Assembly (NCBI GenBank): GCA_965203795.1
Contig: OZ241915.1
Location: 558,001-622,000 of the forward strand
Origin: CBDBBY01 sp965203795
GTDB taxonomy: Bacteria; Pseudomonadota; Alphaproteobacteria; Rhodobacterales; Rhodobacteraceae
Direction of reading: 5' to 3'
Length of the DNA: 64,000 nucleotides
The notes beneath the pieces are model-generated. The model was not told the DNA's origin and did no database searches. It saw only the letters and a program-made list of their open reading frames with translations. Positions 34,771 to 43,991 of the stretch are shown here, one piece after another. The stretch's first letter is position 1, and each line of letters begins with the position of its first letter. The position numbers and the translations under genes were made by a program.

Positions 34771-35907
34771 ATGGCAAGGAAATACAGCGCGAGGATTTGC
34801 CGGGCCGCCGTGAACGCGGATGCAGCACGGCTCCGCGCCAAATCGCGGCTGCCGCGAATCGCTTTCGATTTCATTGACGGTGCCGTTGGCCGCGAAACGT
34901 GCGCTGCAAGGAACATCCAGGCGTTCGATCGCGTGCGGCTGATGCCGCGCGGCTTGGTCGACGTGTCGAAGCGCAGCTTGAAAAAGCGAATTCTCGGATT
35001 CGAATTCGATCTGCCGTTCGGAATCGCGCCGATGGGCATGTGCGGGCTTGCCGGACCGGGCGCGGATCGGCTGATCGCGCAGGAGGTCAAGCGTCGGAAC
35101 ATCCCGTGGTGCGTTTCGTCGGCTGCGTCGATGTCGCTGGAGGGCGCCCGCGCGGAAGCCGGCCGGAACGCATGGTTCCAGCTGTACGTGGGCAGCGACA
35201 CGTCGCAGGCGCTGAGCCTGCTCGCCCGGGCGAAGGCGGCGGGCTACGAAACCTTGGTGCTGACGGTGGATGTCCCTGTTCTGTCCAGGCGGGACAGGGA
35301 GGTGGCCCGCGGCTACGACGTTCCCGTCCGGATCGGCTTGCGCCAGCTGGCGGATTTTGTGCTTCACCCGCTCTGGTCCGCGAAAGCCTTGGTTCACGGC
35401 GTTCCGCGTCCCGGAAACTACGACGTCAGTCGGGGAGCCTACGACCGGAACGCGCCGAGGGCGGGCGCGGACTGGGATTTCCTCGACTGGCTTCGCGGCG
35501 AATGGCCCGGCAAGCTTGTGTTGAAGGGAGTGCTTTGCGGCGAGGTCGCGGTTCGGGCCAAAGGTGCCGGGGCCGATGCGGTCTGCGTTTCGAACCACGG
35601 AGGCAGGCAGCTCGACGCCGCGCCCGCCGCTTTGGAGGCGCTGCCGGAAATCAGAAAGGCGGTAGGCCCGGACTATCCCCTGCTGATGGACAGCGGAGTC
35701 AGGCACGGCGAGGATGTGCTTCGCGCGCTCGCGCTTGGCGCCGACTACGTTCTGCTGGGAAGGCCGGTCCTGTACGCGATCGCGGCGGGCGGCGAGGCGG
35801 CGCTGTCTTTCTTCCTCGACGGCTTCGCGGACGGCGTGAGCTCGGCGTTGGCCCAGGTGGGCCTTCGGGACATCAACGATGTAGACGGGGAAGCGCTCGC
35901 ACGGTGA
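34771..35907 (+). CDS. FMN-dependent alpha-hydroxy-acid oxidase (LldD-like)
   Basis: A 378-residue protein with the FMN_dh barrel: PRIAFDFIDGAVGRE and FDLPFGIAPMGMCGLAGP at the N-terminus, WFQLYVGSDTSQ, LVLTVDVPVLSRRDRE, and the active-site SNHGGRQLD containing catalytic His and Arg. LLMDSGVRHGEDVLRAL and GADYVLLGRPVLYA bind the FMN phosphate. Members oxidise L-lactate, glycolate or mandelate. With glcDEF elsewhere in the window, glycolate is possible, but L-lactate is equally likely. It diverges from hom across a ~220 bp region. Confidence 0.9.
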   Translation: MARKYSARICRAAVNADAARLRAKSRLPRIAFDFIDGAVGRETCAARNIQAFDRVRLMPRGLVDVSKRSLKKRILGFEFDLPFGIAPMGMCGLAGPGADRLIAQEVKRRNIPWCVSSAASMSLEGARAEAGRNAWFQLYVGSDTSQALSLLARAKAAGYETLVLTVDVPVLSRRDREVARGYDVPVRIGLRQLADFVLHPLWSAKALVHGVPRPGNYDVSRGAYDRNAPRAGADWDFLDWLRGEWPGKLVLKGVLCGEVAVRAKGAGADAVCVSNHGGRQLDAAPAALEALPEIRKAVGPDYPLLMDSGVRHGEDVLRALALGADYVLLGRPVLYAIAAGGEAALSFFLDGFADGVSSALAQVGLRDINDVDGEALAR

Positions 35908-35969
35908 ATGCGCCGCTTCGGCGGCGGCAGAGGTTCCGTCTTGGCCGGCCCGGTTCCGGCGCAGTCCGC

Positions 35970-37259
35970 TCAATCGTTTGCGTAGACGGGATGCCGCTTG
36001 CACAATTCAGCGGCCGCCCGGGCCGCCGCCCGCTCCGCTCCCTCGCTTCCGGTTCCGCCGCCAGCGGCAAGGCCGTCGACGACCCGGACGATCAGGTCGC
36101 CGACCTCGGCGAACGCCCCGGTTCCGAAACCCCGCGTGGTGCACGCCGGCGATCCCAGCCTGATTCCGGAAGTCACCGCGGGCTTCTCGTCGTCGAAAGG
36201 GATTCCGTTCTTGTTGCAGGTGATCGACGCGCGTCCGAGCGCGCTCTCCGCCGCGTTGCCCTTCACGCCTTTCCGGCGCAAGTCGACCAGCAGCAGATGG
36301 GTGTCCGTTCCGCCGGTGACGAGGTCCAGCCCGCCCGCCAAAAGCGCTTCCGCCAAGGATTTCGCATTGGCCACGACCTGCGAGGCGTAGGATTTGAACT
36401 CAGGCTGAAGCGCTTCCCCGAATGCGACCGCCTTCGCGGCGATCACATGCATGAGCGGACCTCCTTGGATGCCGGGGAAAATCGCGGAGTCGATCCTTTT
36501 GGCGATGTCTGGATCGTTCGAAAGGACAAGGCCGCCTCTCGGTCCGCGCAAGGTCTTGTGCGTTGTCGCCGTCGCGACATGGGCATGCGGGAACGGGGAA
36601 GGATGCGCCCCTCCGGCGATCAGGCCCGCGATATGGGCGATGTCGGCGAGAAGGAGCGCTCCGGCCTCTTCGGCGATTTCGCGGAACCTGCGGAAGTCGA
36701 TTGTCCTCGGCACGGCGGAGCCGCCGGCGATTATCAGCTTCGGCTTGCGCTCCAACGCGAGGTCCCTGACCTGGTCGTAGTCGATCATGCAGTCCTGGCG
36801 CCTGACTCCGTACCGGACCGCGTTGAACCACTTCCCCGACTGGTTCGGCGCGGCGCCGTGAGTCAGATGTCCGCCGGAGGCGAGGCCCATGCCGAGCAGC
36901 GTGTCTCCCGGCTTGAGCAGCGCGTTGAACACCCCTTGGTTGGCCTGGCTGCCCGAGTGCGGCTGGACGTTCGCGAACCGGCAGCCGAAGAGACGGCAGG
37001 CTCGCTCTTTCGCAAGATCCTCGACGACATCCACCCACTCGCACCCGCCGTAATACCGCCTCGACGGATAGCCTTCAGAGTATTTGTTAGTCATTACAGA
37101 CCCTTGGGCTTCCATAACCGCCCGCGAGACGATGTTTTCGGACGCGATCAGCTCGATGCCGTCGCGCTGGCGCTCAAGTTCGGAACTGATTGCATCGAAC
37201 ACGGCGCGGTCCGCGTCCCGGAGCGTCCAGTCCGAGATGGCGCGATCTAGGCTTGGCAT
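35970..37259 (-). CDS. glyA: Serine hydroxymethyltransferase
   Basis: A 429-residue PLP enzyme of standard length. IELIASENIVSRAVMEAQGS, NKYSEGYPSRRYYGG, NVQPHSGSQANQGVF and the PLP-lysine loop ATATTHKTLRGPRGG are all present. It interconverts serine and glycine with tetrahydrofolate, supplying one-carbon units. It is convergent with the hydroxyacid oxidase, with a 62 bp gap, and its 5' end faces nadK. Confidence 0.97.
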   Translation of the reverse strand: MPSLDRAISDWTLRDADRAVFDAISSELERQRDGIELIASENIVSRAVMEAQGSVMTNKYSEGYPSRRYYGGCEWVDVVEDLAKERACRLFGCRFANVQPHSGSQANQGVFNALLKPGDTLLGMGLASGGHLTHGAAPNQSGKWFNAVRYGVRRQDCMIDYDQVRDLALERKPKLIIAGGSAVPRTIDFRRFREIAEEAGALLLADIAHIAGLIAGGAHPSPFPHAHVATATTHKTLRGPRGGLVLSNDPDIAKRIDSAIFPGIQGGPLMHVIAAKAVAFGEALQPEFKSYASQVVANAKSLAEALLAGGLDLVTGGTDTHLLLVDLRRKGVKGNAAESALGRASITCNKNGIPFDDEKPAVTSGIRLGSPACTTRGFGTGAFAEVGDLIVRVVDGLAAGGGTGSEGAERAAARAAAELCKRHPVYAND

Positions 37260-37460
37260 GTCCAGTCCAGGCTCCGTTCTGCGCGATGCCGGTTGCAGCC
37301 GTCCCTATAGACTTGGCGGGGCGCCGTTGGAACACCGCGCCGAACGCGCTCCCGCGGAATTGCCGATTCCGCAGCGGGCACGGGAAGCCCGGTCCGTTCG
37401 CACTTGAATTCGCCGATGCGCCGATTCAATGTTCGGGCGCGCGGCCGCGAACGGAATGAC

Positions 37461-38228
37461 ATGAAGGCATTCGAATCGATCTGCTTCCTTGCAAGCGGCG
37501 GCGAAGCGGCTCAGGAGTCCGTCGCAAGGCTTGGGGAGCGTTACGGGAACTGCGCGCCGGAGCGGGCCGACGCGATCGTCGCGCTCGGCGGCGACGGGTT
37601 CATGCTCAGCACGCTGCGCAGCACGCGGGATCTGGACTGCCCGGTCTACGGAATGAACCGCGGCACGGTCGGGTTCCTGATGAACGAGTATTCGGAAGAT
37701 GGCCTCGGCAGACGCTTGGCGGCGGCCGAGGAAGCGGTCATCAATCCGCTCGAAATGCGCGCGCTGGACACCTCGGGCCGCATGCACGAAGCCTTGGCGA
37801 TCAACGACGTCTCGCTCATCCGGTCCGGTTCGCAGACGATCAAGCTGCGCATCAAGGTGGACGGGAAAGTCCGGATGGAGGAGCTGGTCTGCGACGGCGC
37901 GCTCGTTTCCACGCCGGCAGGCTCGACCGCCTACAACTATTCGGCGCACGGGCCGATTCTTCCGATCGGATCCGCCGTGCTGGCGCTGACTGCCGTTGCG
38001 GCATTCCGGCCCAGGCGGTGGCGCGGGGCGCTGCTTCCCATGTCCGCCAAGGTCAGATTCGAAGTGGCGGACCCCGTCGGCCGGCCGGCGCTCGCCGATG
38101 CCGACGGCTGTCCCGCGAGCAACGTGGAGTCGGTCGACGTGGCGGTCCGCACCGACATCGGGCACAGAATTCTCTTTGATCGCGGCCACGGCCTCCAGGA
38201 GCGGCTGATCAGGGAGCAGTTCGTCTGA
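37461..38228 (+). CDS. nadK: NAD kinase
   Basis: A 255-residue protein with the diagnostic GGDGFMLSTLR ATP motif, GMNRGTVGFLMN and TPAGSTAYNYSAHGPILP. It phosphorylates NAD to NADP. The ATG 37461 (MKAFESICFLASGG) begins at the usual place; an open frame extends 57 bp upstream without conserved sequence. A 200 bp region separates it from divergent glyA. Confidence 0.95.
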   Translation: MKAFESICFLASGGEAAQESVARLGERYGNCAPERADAIVALGGDGFMLSTLRSTRDLDCPVYGMNRGTVGFLMNEYSEDGLGRRLAAAEEAVINPLEMRALDTSGRMHEALAINDVSLIRSGSQTIKLRIKVDGKVRMEELVCDGALVSTPAGSTAYNYSAHGPILPIGSAVLALTAVAAFRPRRWRGALLPMSAKVRFEVADPVGRPALADADGCPASNVESVDVAVRTDIGHRILFDRGHGLQERLIREQFV

Positions 38229-38360
38229 CCCGCCGACGCCCTGCCCGCCGGCGAAAATCCGCCTGAACCGCCGTTCTTTCGGATGCGCGAATCAGGAAAA
38301 TCGCGTATTGGACTCCACTGAAGGAGCCGGCCGGCGGCCGGAAACGAGGAGGCGGAATCG

Positions 38361-39440
38361 ATGAGCTTGCCTGTCAGGACCCAAGCGGTCTGGTGGTTGA
38401 CCGGATTCATAGTGTTCCTGTTGGCGCTGTATGTCCTGAGGGGCATGCTCCTGCCGTTCGTCGTTGGCTGCGCGCTTGCCTACTTGCTTGACCCGCTGGC
38501 GGACCGGCTGGAGAACGCCGGGCTCTCCCGGGCGCTCGCGACCGCGGTCATCGCCGTCGGGGCGCTTCTGGTGATCGTTGTGCCGTTCCTGCTGCTGGTG
38601 CCCGCCCTCGCGGGCCAGCTCGCGGATTTCGTCGGGTTCATTCCGCAGCTGGGCCAGAACCTGACGGCGTTCATCAACGACACCGTCGATCCCGTGCTGA
38701 ACAGGATCGCGCCGACATGGTGGGAGCAGCTTAAACCGGTGATCCTGTCGTCGGTCGGCACGGTCGCGGCGGCCGCGAGCGGGCAGGTCGGCAATGCCGT
38801 GAACGCGATCACGTCGACCGCCATGGGGGCGTTCAACGCGCTGCTTCTCGTGATCGTCATTCCGGTGGTCATGATCTACATGCTCGCCGACTGGGATCGC
38901 GTGGTCGGGAAAGTCGACGACCTGCTTCCGCGGGACCATGCGGAAACGATCCGGACGCTCGCCCGGGAAATCGAGCAGGTCCTGTCCGGCTTCGTGAGGG
39001 GCCAGCTGATGGTCTGCGCGATTCTGGCGACCTTCTATTCGGTGACGCTTTCGCTCGTCGGCCTGAACTTCGGCTTCATGATCGGCTGCATCGCCGGCTT
39101 GATCTCATTCATCCCGTTCGTGGGAGCGATCGGGGGAGGCGTGCTGGCGATAGGCATCGCGGTCTTCCAGTATTTCTCGGAGCCGGTGTGGATCGCCGTG
39201 GTTGCCGCCGTCTTCCTCCTCGGGCAGATCGTGGAGAGCAACTTCATCACGCCGCGGCTCGTGGGGTCTTCGGTGCGGCTGCATCCGGTCTGGCTGCTGT
39301 TCGGGCTGTCGGCGTTCGGCACGCTGTTCGGTTTCGTGGGGCTTCTGATCGCGGTGCCGACCGCGGCGGCGATGGGCGTGCTTCTTCGATTCGCCGTCGG
39401 CAAATACCTCGAAAGCAGGCTCTACAAGGGAAGCCAATGA
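38361..39440 (+). CDS. AI-2E family (PerM-like) membrane permease
   Basis: A 359-residue membrane protein. N-terminal helices (WWLTGFIVFLLALYVLRGML) are followed by VGCALAYLLDPLADRLENAG, the conserved start of this family. A long periplasmic-like segment and a cluster of C-terminal helices follow (GLISFIPFVGAIGGGVLAIG, FVGLLIAVPTAAAMGVLLRF). GAGGAGG precedes the ATG. The family includes TqsA and PerM-like exporters; substrates vary and are mostly unknown. It is first in a perM-hdaA-ppk-ppx row. Confidence 0.9.
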   Translation: MSLPVRTQAVWWLTGFIVFLLALYVLRGMLLPFVVGCALAYLLDPLADRLENAGLSRALATAVIAVGALLVIVVPFLLLVPALAGQLADFVGFIPQLGQNLTAFINDTVDPVLNRIAPTWWEQLKPVILSSVGTVAAAASGQVGNAVNAITSTAMGAFNALLLVIVIPVVMIYMLADWDRVVGKVDDLLPRDHAETIRTLAREIEQVLSGFVRGQLMVCAILATFYSVTLSLVGLNFGFMIGCIAGLISFIPFVGAIGGGVLAIGIAVFQYFSEPVWIAVVAAVFLLGQIVESNFITPRLVGSSVRLHPVWLLFGLSAFGTLFGFVGLLIAVPTAAAMGVLLRFAVGKYLESRLYKGSQ

Positions 39441-39465
39441 AGGGGGCCGTCGGCGACAGCGCCGG

Positions 39466-40167
39466 ATGAGCCGGAAGCCGTTCGATCTTCCGGCTCCGCC
39501 GTCCCGGCTTCGCGAAGACTTCATAGTGGGCGAGCCGAACGCTCTCGCTTTCGACAAGGTGGCGCGGGGCGGCGACTGGCGCAGCTGGCGGCTGATACTC
39601 GTCGGCGGCCCCAAGTCGGGCAAGACCCATCTGGCCCGCATCTGGTCCGGGGAAAGACGCGCGCGCGAGCTGCAGGCGTCCTCGCTCGACGCCTGCCGGG
39701 CTCTGGAGCGCGCGCGCGGAGCGGACGTGCTTGTCGAGGATGCGGAATCGGTCGCCGGAGTCCGCGCTAGGGAGGTCGCGCTATTCCATCTTTGCAACGC
39801 GGTGGCCGAAGGAGGGAGGAAGCTGCTGCTTACGGCGCGCGCACCTCCCTCGTCGTGGAGGCTGGAGCTTGCGGACTTGCGGAGCCGGATGGAAGGAAGC
39901 CCGGTCGCAAGGCTGGATGCGCCGGACGACCGGATGCTCCACGCGCTCCTGGTCAAGCATTTTTCAGACCGCCAGATTGCGGTTCCCGTGCGGATTCTTA
40001 AGTTCCTGCTTCCCAGGATGACGCGGACCTACGAGGCCGCGCACGCTCTGGCGGAGGATCTGGACCGCTTGTCGCTAGCGGCGGGCCGTTCGGTGACGAC
40101 GGCAATGGCGAACGACGCCCTGCGGCGCCAGCGCGAGCCGGGCGGAGGACAGGAAAGGACGGCATGA
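39466..40167 (+). CDS. hdaA: DnaA-related regulatory protein HdaA
   Basis: A 233-residue AAA+ protein lacking the DnaA DNA-binding domain. Walker A is VGGPKSGKTHLARIW and Walker B ADVLVEDAES; FDLPAPPSRLREDFIVGEPN is the typical Hda start with the N-terminal clamp-binding region. HdaA helps convert DnaA-ATP to DnaA-ADP after initiation, together with the beta clamp, in alphaproteobacteria. Its stop overlaps ppk (ATGA), a conserved pairing. Confidence 0.88.
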   Translation: MSRKPFDLPAPPSRLREDFIVGEPNALAFDKVARGGDWRSWRLILVGGPKSGKTHLARIWSGERRARELQASSLDACRALERARGADVLVEDAESVAGVRAREVALFHLCNAVAEGGRKLLLTARAPPSSWRLELADLRSRMEGSPVARLDAPDDRMLHALLVKHFSDRQIAVPVRILKFLLPRMTRTYEAAHALAEDLDRLSLAAGRSVTTAMANDALRRQREPGGGQERTA

Positions 40168-42362
40168 AGGACGGCGGCGAACGGATTGCGGACGCGGATT
40201 TCCTTAACGGCGGCTTCCCGGACCCGGTCGAGCTTCCCGAGGCTGAGCGGACCGGCCCGAAGCGGTTCGTCAACAGGGAGCTGTCATGGCTCGCGTTCAA
40301 CTGGAGGGTGCTGGAGGAGGCGCAGAATCCGCTGGTTCCGCTCCTTGAGCGCGTCCGCTTCATCGCGATTTCCGCGACGAACCTGAACGAGTTCTACGCG
40401 GTGCGCGTCGCGGGACTGCTTGAGCTCGCGCGCGCCGGGAGCGTGAAGGCCGGCGACGACGGACTCGCTCCCGCGCAGCAGCTGGTGGAAATCGAAAAGG
40501 ACGCGCGGAAGCTCCTTATCGCCCAGCAGAGCGTCTGGAGGGTGCTGAAGGAGGAGCTTGAGAAGGAAGGCATCGTCCTTCTCGACAGGTCCGGCCTCAC
40601 CAAATCCGACAAGGCGTATCTGGAAGACGTCTTCATGGAGAATGTCTTCACGGTGCTGACGCCGCTCGCCATTGATCCCGCCCACCCCTTCCCGTTCATT
40701 CCGAACGAGGGCTTCGCGCTCGCTCTGCGCCTGATCCGCCGCGACGACGGCCGGGCGCTTGAGGCGCTGCTGCCCATCCCCCAGCAGATTGACCGGTTCG
40801 TGCGGCTCGAGGACGGGCCCGAAGGGCAGATCCGGTTCCTTCCGCTCGAGGAGCTGCTGCTCGAGAAGATCGGCGGCATCTTTCCGGGCTACGAGGTCGC
40901 CGAGCAATGCGCGTTCCAGGTTCTTCGCGACAGCGATCTGGAACTTGAGGAGGAAGCGGAGGATCTGGTCCGCGAATTCGAGACCGCCCTGAAGCGCCGC
41001 CGCCGCGGGGGCGTGATCCACCTGTCGATTTCGGCGGGCGCGCCCAGCGACCTGCGCGGACTGGTGATGCGCGAGCTGCGCGTGAACGAGGCGGAGATGT
41101 TCGAGCTGAACGGCATGATTGGCGCGGCGGCCGTGGGGGAGCTGGTGCTCGACGACCGCCCGGACCTTCTCTGGCCGAAGTTCGCTCCTCGCATGCCCGA
41201 GCGGGTCAAGGACCACGACGGCGACATCTTTGCCGCGGTCCGCCAGAAGGACATGCTTCTCCACCACCCGTACGAGACCTTCGACATGGTCGTCAGGTTC
41301 CTCCGGCAGGCCGCAACCGACCCGGATGTCGTGGCGATCAAGCAGACCCTGTACCGGACATCCTACGACAGCCCGATCGTCGAGGCGCTTTGCGAAGCGG
41401 CTGAAAGCGGCAAGTCCGTCACCGCGCTCGTCGAGCTGAAAGCGAGATTCGACGAGGCCGCGAACATCAGGCAGTCGAGGCGGCTCGAGCGCGCCGGCGC
41501 GCATGTCGTCTACGGGTTCATCCATCTGAAGACCCACGCGAAGGTCTCCACCGTCGTCAGGCGCGAAGGCGACAAGCTCGTGACCTACACCCACTACGGC
41601 ACGGGCAACTACCATCCGATCACCGCCCGCATCTACACGGACCTGAGCCTGCTAACCTGCGACCCGCCCGCCGGGCGCGACGCCACGAAGCTGATCAACT
41701 ACGTCTCGGGATACGCGACGCCGGAAAGCCTGGAGAACCTGTCGATCTCACCGATCGACCTGAAGTCCCGGCTGATGGACTGCATCGGCGTAGAGGCCGA
41801 GCGGGCCCGCAAGGGCGGTCCGGCCGAAATCTGGGCGAAGATGAATTCGCTCATCGATCCGGACGTGATCGCGGCCCTGTACGCGGCGAGCGATGCGGGC
41901 GTCCGGATCAGCCTTGTCGTAAGGGGGATCTGCGGTTTGAGGCCGGGGATACGCGGCCTGTCGGACAACATCCGCGTCAAATCAATCGTGGGCAGGTTCC
42001 TCGAGCACTCGCGGATCGTCTGCTTCGGAAACGGCGAGCGCCTGCCATCCGCGAAGGCCCGGGTTTTCATCTCCTCCGCGGACTGGATGGACAGGAACCT
42101 TAACCGCAGGGTCGAAACCCTCGTGGAAACCAGGAACCCGACGGTGCGCGAGCAGATCACGAGCCAGATCATGGCGGCGAACCTTGCCGACCAAGAGCAG
42201 AGCTGGGTGCTTCAGCCTGACGGCGTCTACGCCAGGCATCCGAATCCCGGCGACGGGGCGCTGTTCAACTGCCACCGGTTCTTCATCGAAAACCCGTCGC
42301 TTTCCGGCAGGGGCTCCGCCGGCGCCGAGGACGTGGTCCCGCTTGCAAGTCCGCGCGGCTGA
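40164..42362 (+). CDS. ppk: Polyphosphate kinase 1
   Basis: A 732-residue enzyme. FVNRELSWLAFNWRVLEEAQ is the N-terminal signature. The phosphorylated His lies in FIHLKTHAKVSTVVRREG, and the second phospholipase-D-like motif is ISSADWMDRNLNRRVETL. It makes polyphosphate from ATP. The ATG overlaps hdaA by 4 bp and ppx follows within 2 bp, so synthesis and breakdown enzymes are co-expressed. Confidence 0.97.
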   Translation: MKDGGERIADADFLNGGFPDPVELPEAERTGPKRFVNRELSWLAFNWRVLEEAQNPLVPLLERVRFIAISATNLNEFYAVRVAGLLELARAGSVKAGDDGLAPAQQLVEIEKDARKLLIAQQSVWRVLKEELEKEGIVLLDRSGLTKSDKAYLEDVFMENVFTVLTPLAIDPAHPFPFIPNEGFALALRLIRRDDGRALEALLPIPQQIDRFVRLEDGPEGQIRFLPLEELLLEKIGGIFPGYEVAEQCAFQVLRDSDLELEEEAEDLVREFETALKRRRRGGVIHLSISAGAPSDLRGLVMRELRVNEAEMFELNGMIGAAAVGELVLDDRPDLLWPKFAPRMPERVKDHDGDIFAAVRQKDMLLHHPYETFDMVVRFLRQAATDPDVVAIKQTLYRTSYDSPIVEALCEAAESGKSVTALVELKARFDEAANIRQSRRLERAGAHVVYGFIHLKTHAKVSTVVRREGDKLVTYTHYGTGNYHPITARIYTDLSLLTCDPPAGRDATKLINYVSGYATPESLENLSISPIDLKSRLMDCIGVEAERARKGGPAEIWAKMNSLIDPDVIAALYAASDAGVRISLVVRGICGLRPGIRGLSDNIRVKSIVGRFLEHSRIVCFGNGERLPSAKARVFISSADWMDRNLNRRVETLVETRNPTVREQITSQIMAANLADQEQSWVLQPDGVYARHPNPGDGALFNCHRFFIENPSLSGRGSAGAEDVVPLASPRG

Positions 42363-42363
42363 C

Positions 42364-43920
42364 TTGCCGGCGCCGCCGGGCGATGGCGGCCCCGCGGAAG
42401 CGTCGGGCGCCCCGGCGGCGTCTCCTGCGCAGCTGATTGCGAACCCGGACGCCCCCGGGTTGAAGCGGGTCGCCGTCATTGATGTCGGCTCGAATTCGGT
42501 CCGGCTCGTGGTGTTCGACGGCGTGCTCCGCTCGCCCGCTCATTTCTACAACGAGAAGGTGCTTTGCGGCCTTGGCGCGGCGCTGCGCCGGACCGGAAGG
42601 CTGGATCCCGGCGGCAAGGTCCGGGCGCTGGCGGCGATCAAGCGCTTCAAGCTGATCGCGAACGGGATGGCGGCGGAACGGATCGCCGGGATCGCGACCG
42701 CTGCCGTGAGGGAGGCGTCGGACGGAGGGGAATTCCGCGACTTGGTGGAAGCGGAAACCGGCCTGAGCCTGGCGGTGGCAAGCGGCGAGGAGGAGGCCCG
42801 GCTTGCCGGGCTGGGCGTGATCTACGGATGGCCGGACGCGCGCGGCCTCGCCTGCGACATAGGCGGCTGGTCGCTCGAGCTGGCGGAAGTGGGGAGGCGC
42901 GGGACCGGAAAGTGCCTGTCGGCGCCGCTCGGCCCGTTGGCGTTCGGGAGCGCCGACGCGAGAGGCCGCAAGCGCGCGGAGCGCATTGAGAGATCGGTGG
43001 TGCAGCTGCGCCGCAAGCTGGAAGGCGACTACGGCACGATCCATCTCGTGGGAGGCTCGTGGAGGCTGATTGCGAGGCTCGACATGGAGCGGCGGAAGTA
43101 TCCGCTCAAAGTGCTGAACGAGTACGCGATGCCGCCGGAAGAGGTCGTCCGGACCATCGACTGGATCGGCAGGCGCGGCCCGGCCGCGCTCGTCCGCGCG
43201 ACCGGCACTTCGATGGAGCGGGCGCGCCTGGTCGGAACGGCCGGCCTCGTCCTCAAATCGATCATCTCCGCGTTCGAGCCGCGCGAACTCGTCGTGTCCG
43301 CGTGCGGGATCAGGGAGGGGCTGCTGTTCGACCAGATGCCGCCCGGGGTCCGCGCCTCGGATCCGCTGATCGAAGCGTGCCTGCACATGGAGCGGTCCAA
43401 CGCGCGGCTTCCGGGATTCGGCGGCCGCCTGTTCGCATTCATCCGGCCCCTGTTCGGATCGGCCGACGCCGGTCGGCTGAGGCTGATCCGGGCCGCGTGC
43501 CTGCTGCACGATGTCAACTGGCGCGCCCACCCGGACTACCGGGCGCAGGTCTGCTTCGACAGCGCGACCCGCGCGAACCTTGGCGGCCTCGACCATCCTG
43601 GCCGGGTGTTCCTCGGCCTCGCGCTGTTCCACCGGTACCGGAACAGCCGCTCAAGGTCTTCGATCCGCCCCATGGCGGGGCTGCTGCCGGAGCCGGACGC
43701 GCGCGAAGCGGAAGTCCTGGGAAAGGCGATGCGGTTCGGCGCGACATTCACGGTCGAGACGGACGACACGATCGGGCGGCTTAAGTTCAAGCCGAAGAAG
43801 CATGTGCTCACGCTCGAGCTGCCTGAGGCGCTCAAGAACATCTACGGAGAGGTGGTCGCCGCCAGGTTCGCCTCGCTCGCCGAGGCGATGAACAGTACGC
43901 CCCGGGTCGCGCCGGGCTAG
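42364..43920 (+). CDS. ppx: Exopolyphosphatase / Ppx-GppA family phosphatase
   Basis: About 518 residues. KRVAVIDVGSNSVRLVVFDG is the actin-like ATPase/phosphatase motif, followed by GIATAAVREASDGGEF, ACDIGGWSLELAEV and IHLVGGSWRL. A C-terminal HD-like part contains CLLHDVNWRAHPDYRA. It removes terminal phosphate from polyphosphate or pppGpp. The best start is TTG 42364, two bases after the ppk stop; TTG 42343 is also in frame. The open frame continues far upstream inside ppk, but the first conserved residues are after 42460. Confidence 0.9.
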   Translation: MPAPPGDGGPAEASGAPAASPAQLIANPDAPGLKRVAVIDVGSNSVRLVVFDGVLRSPAHFYNEKVLCGLGAALRRTGRLDPGGKVRALAAIKRFKLIANGMAAERIAGIATAAVREASDGGEFRDLVEAETGLSLAVASGEEEARLAGLGVIYGWPDARGLACDIGGWSLELAEVGRRGTGKCLSAPLGPLAFGSADARGRKRAERIERSVVQLRRKLEGDYGTIHLVGGSWRLIARLDMERRKYPLKVLNEYAMPPEEVVRTIDWIGRRGPAALVRATGTSMERARLVGTAGLVLKSIISAFEPRELVVSACGIREGLLFDQMPPGVRASDPLIEACLHMERSNARLPGFGGRLFAFIRPLFGSADAGRLRLIRAACLLHDVNWRAHPDYRAQVCFDSATRANLGGLDHPGRVFLGLALFHRYRNSRSRSSIRPMAGLLPEPDAREAEVLGKAMRFGATFTVETDDTIGRLKFKPKKHVLTLELPEALKNIYGEVVAARFASLAEAMNSTPRVAPG

Positions 43921-43991
43921 GAATTCTTGCCGCCAACCCCGCTTTCGCCTAAACGGGCGCCTGCAAATCCCGCTATGCCGGAGACATCCGA

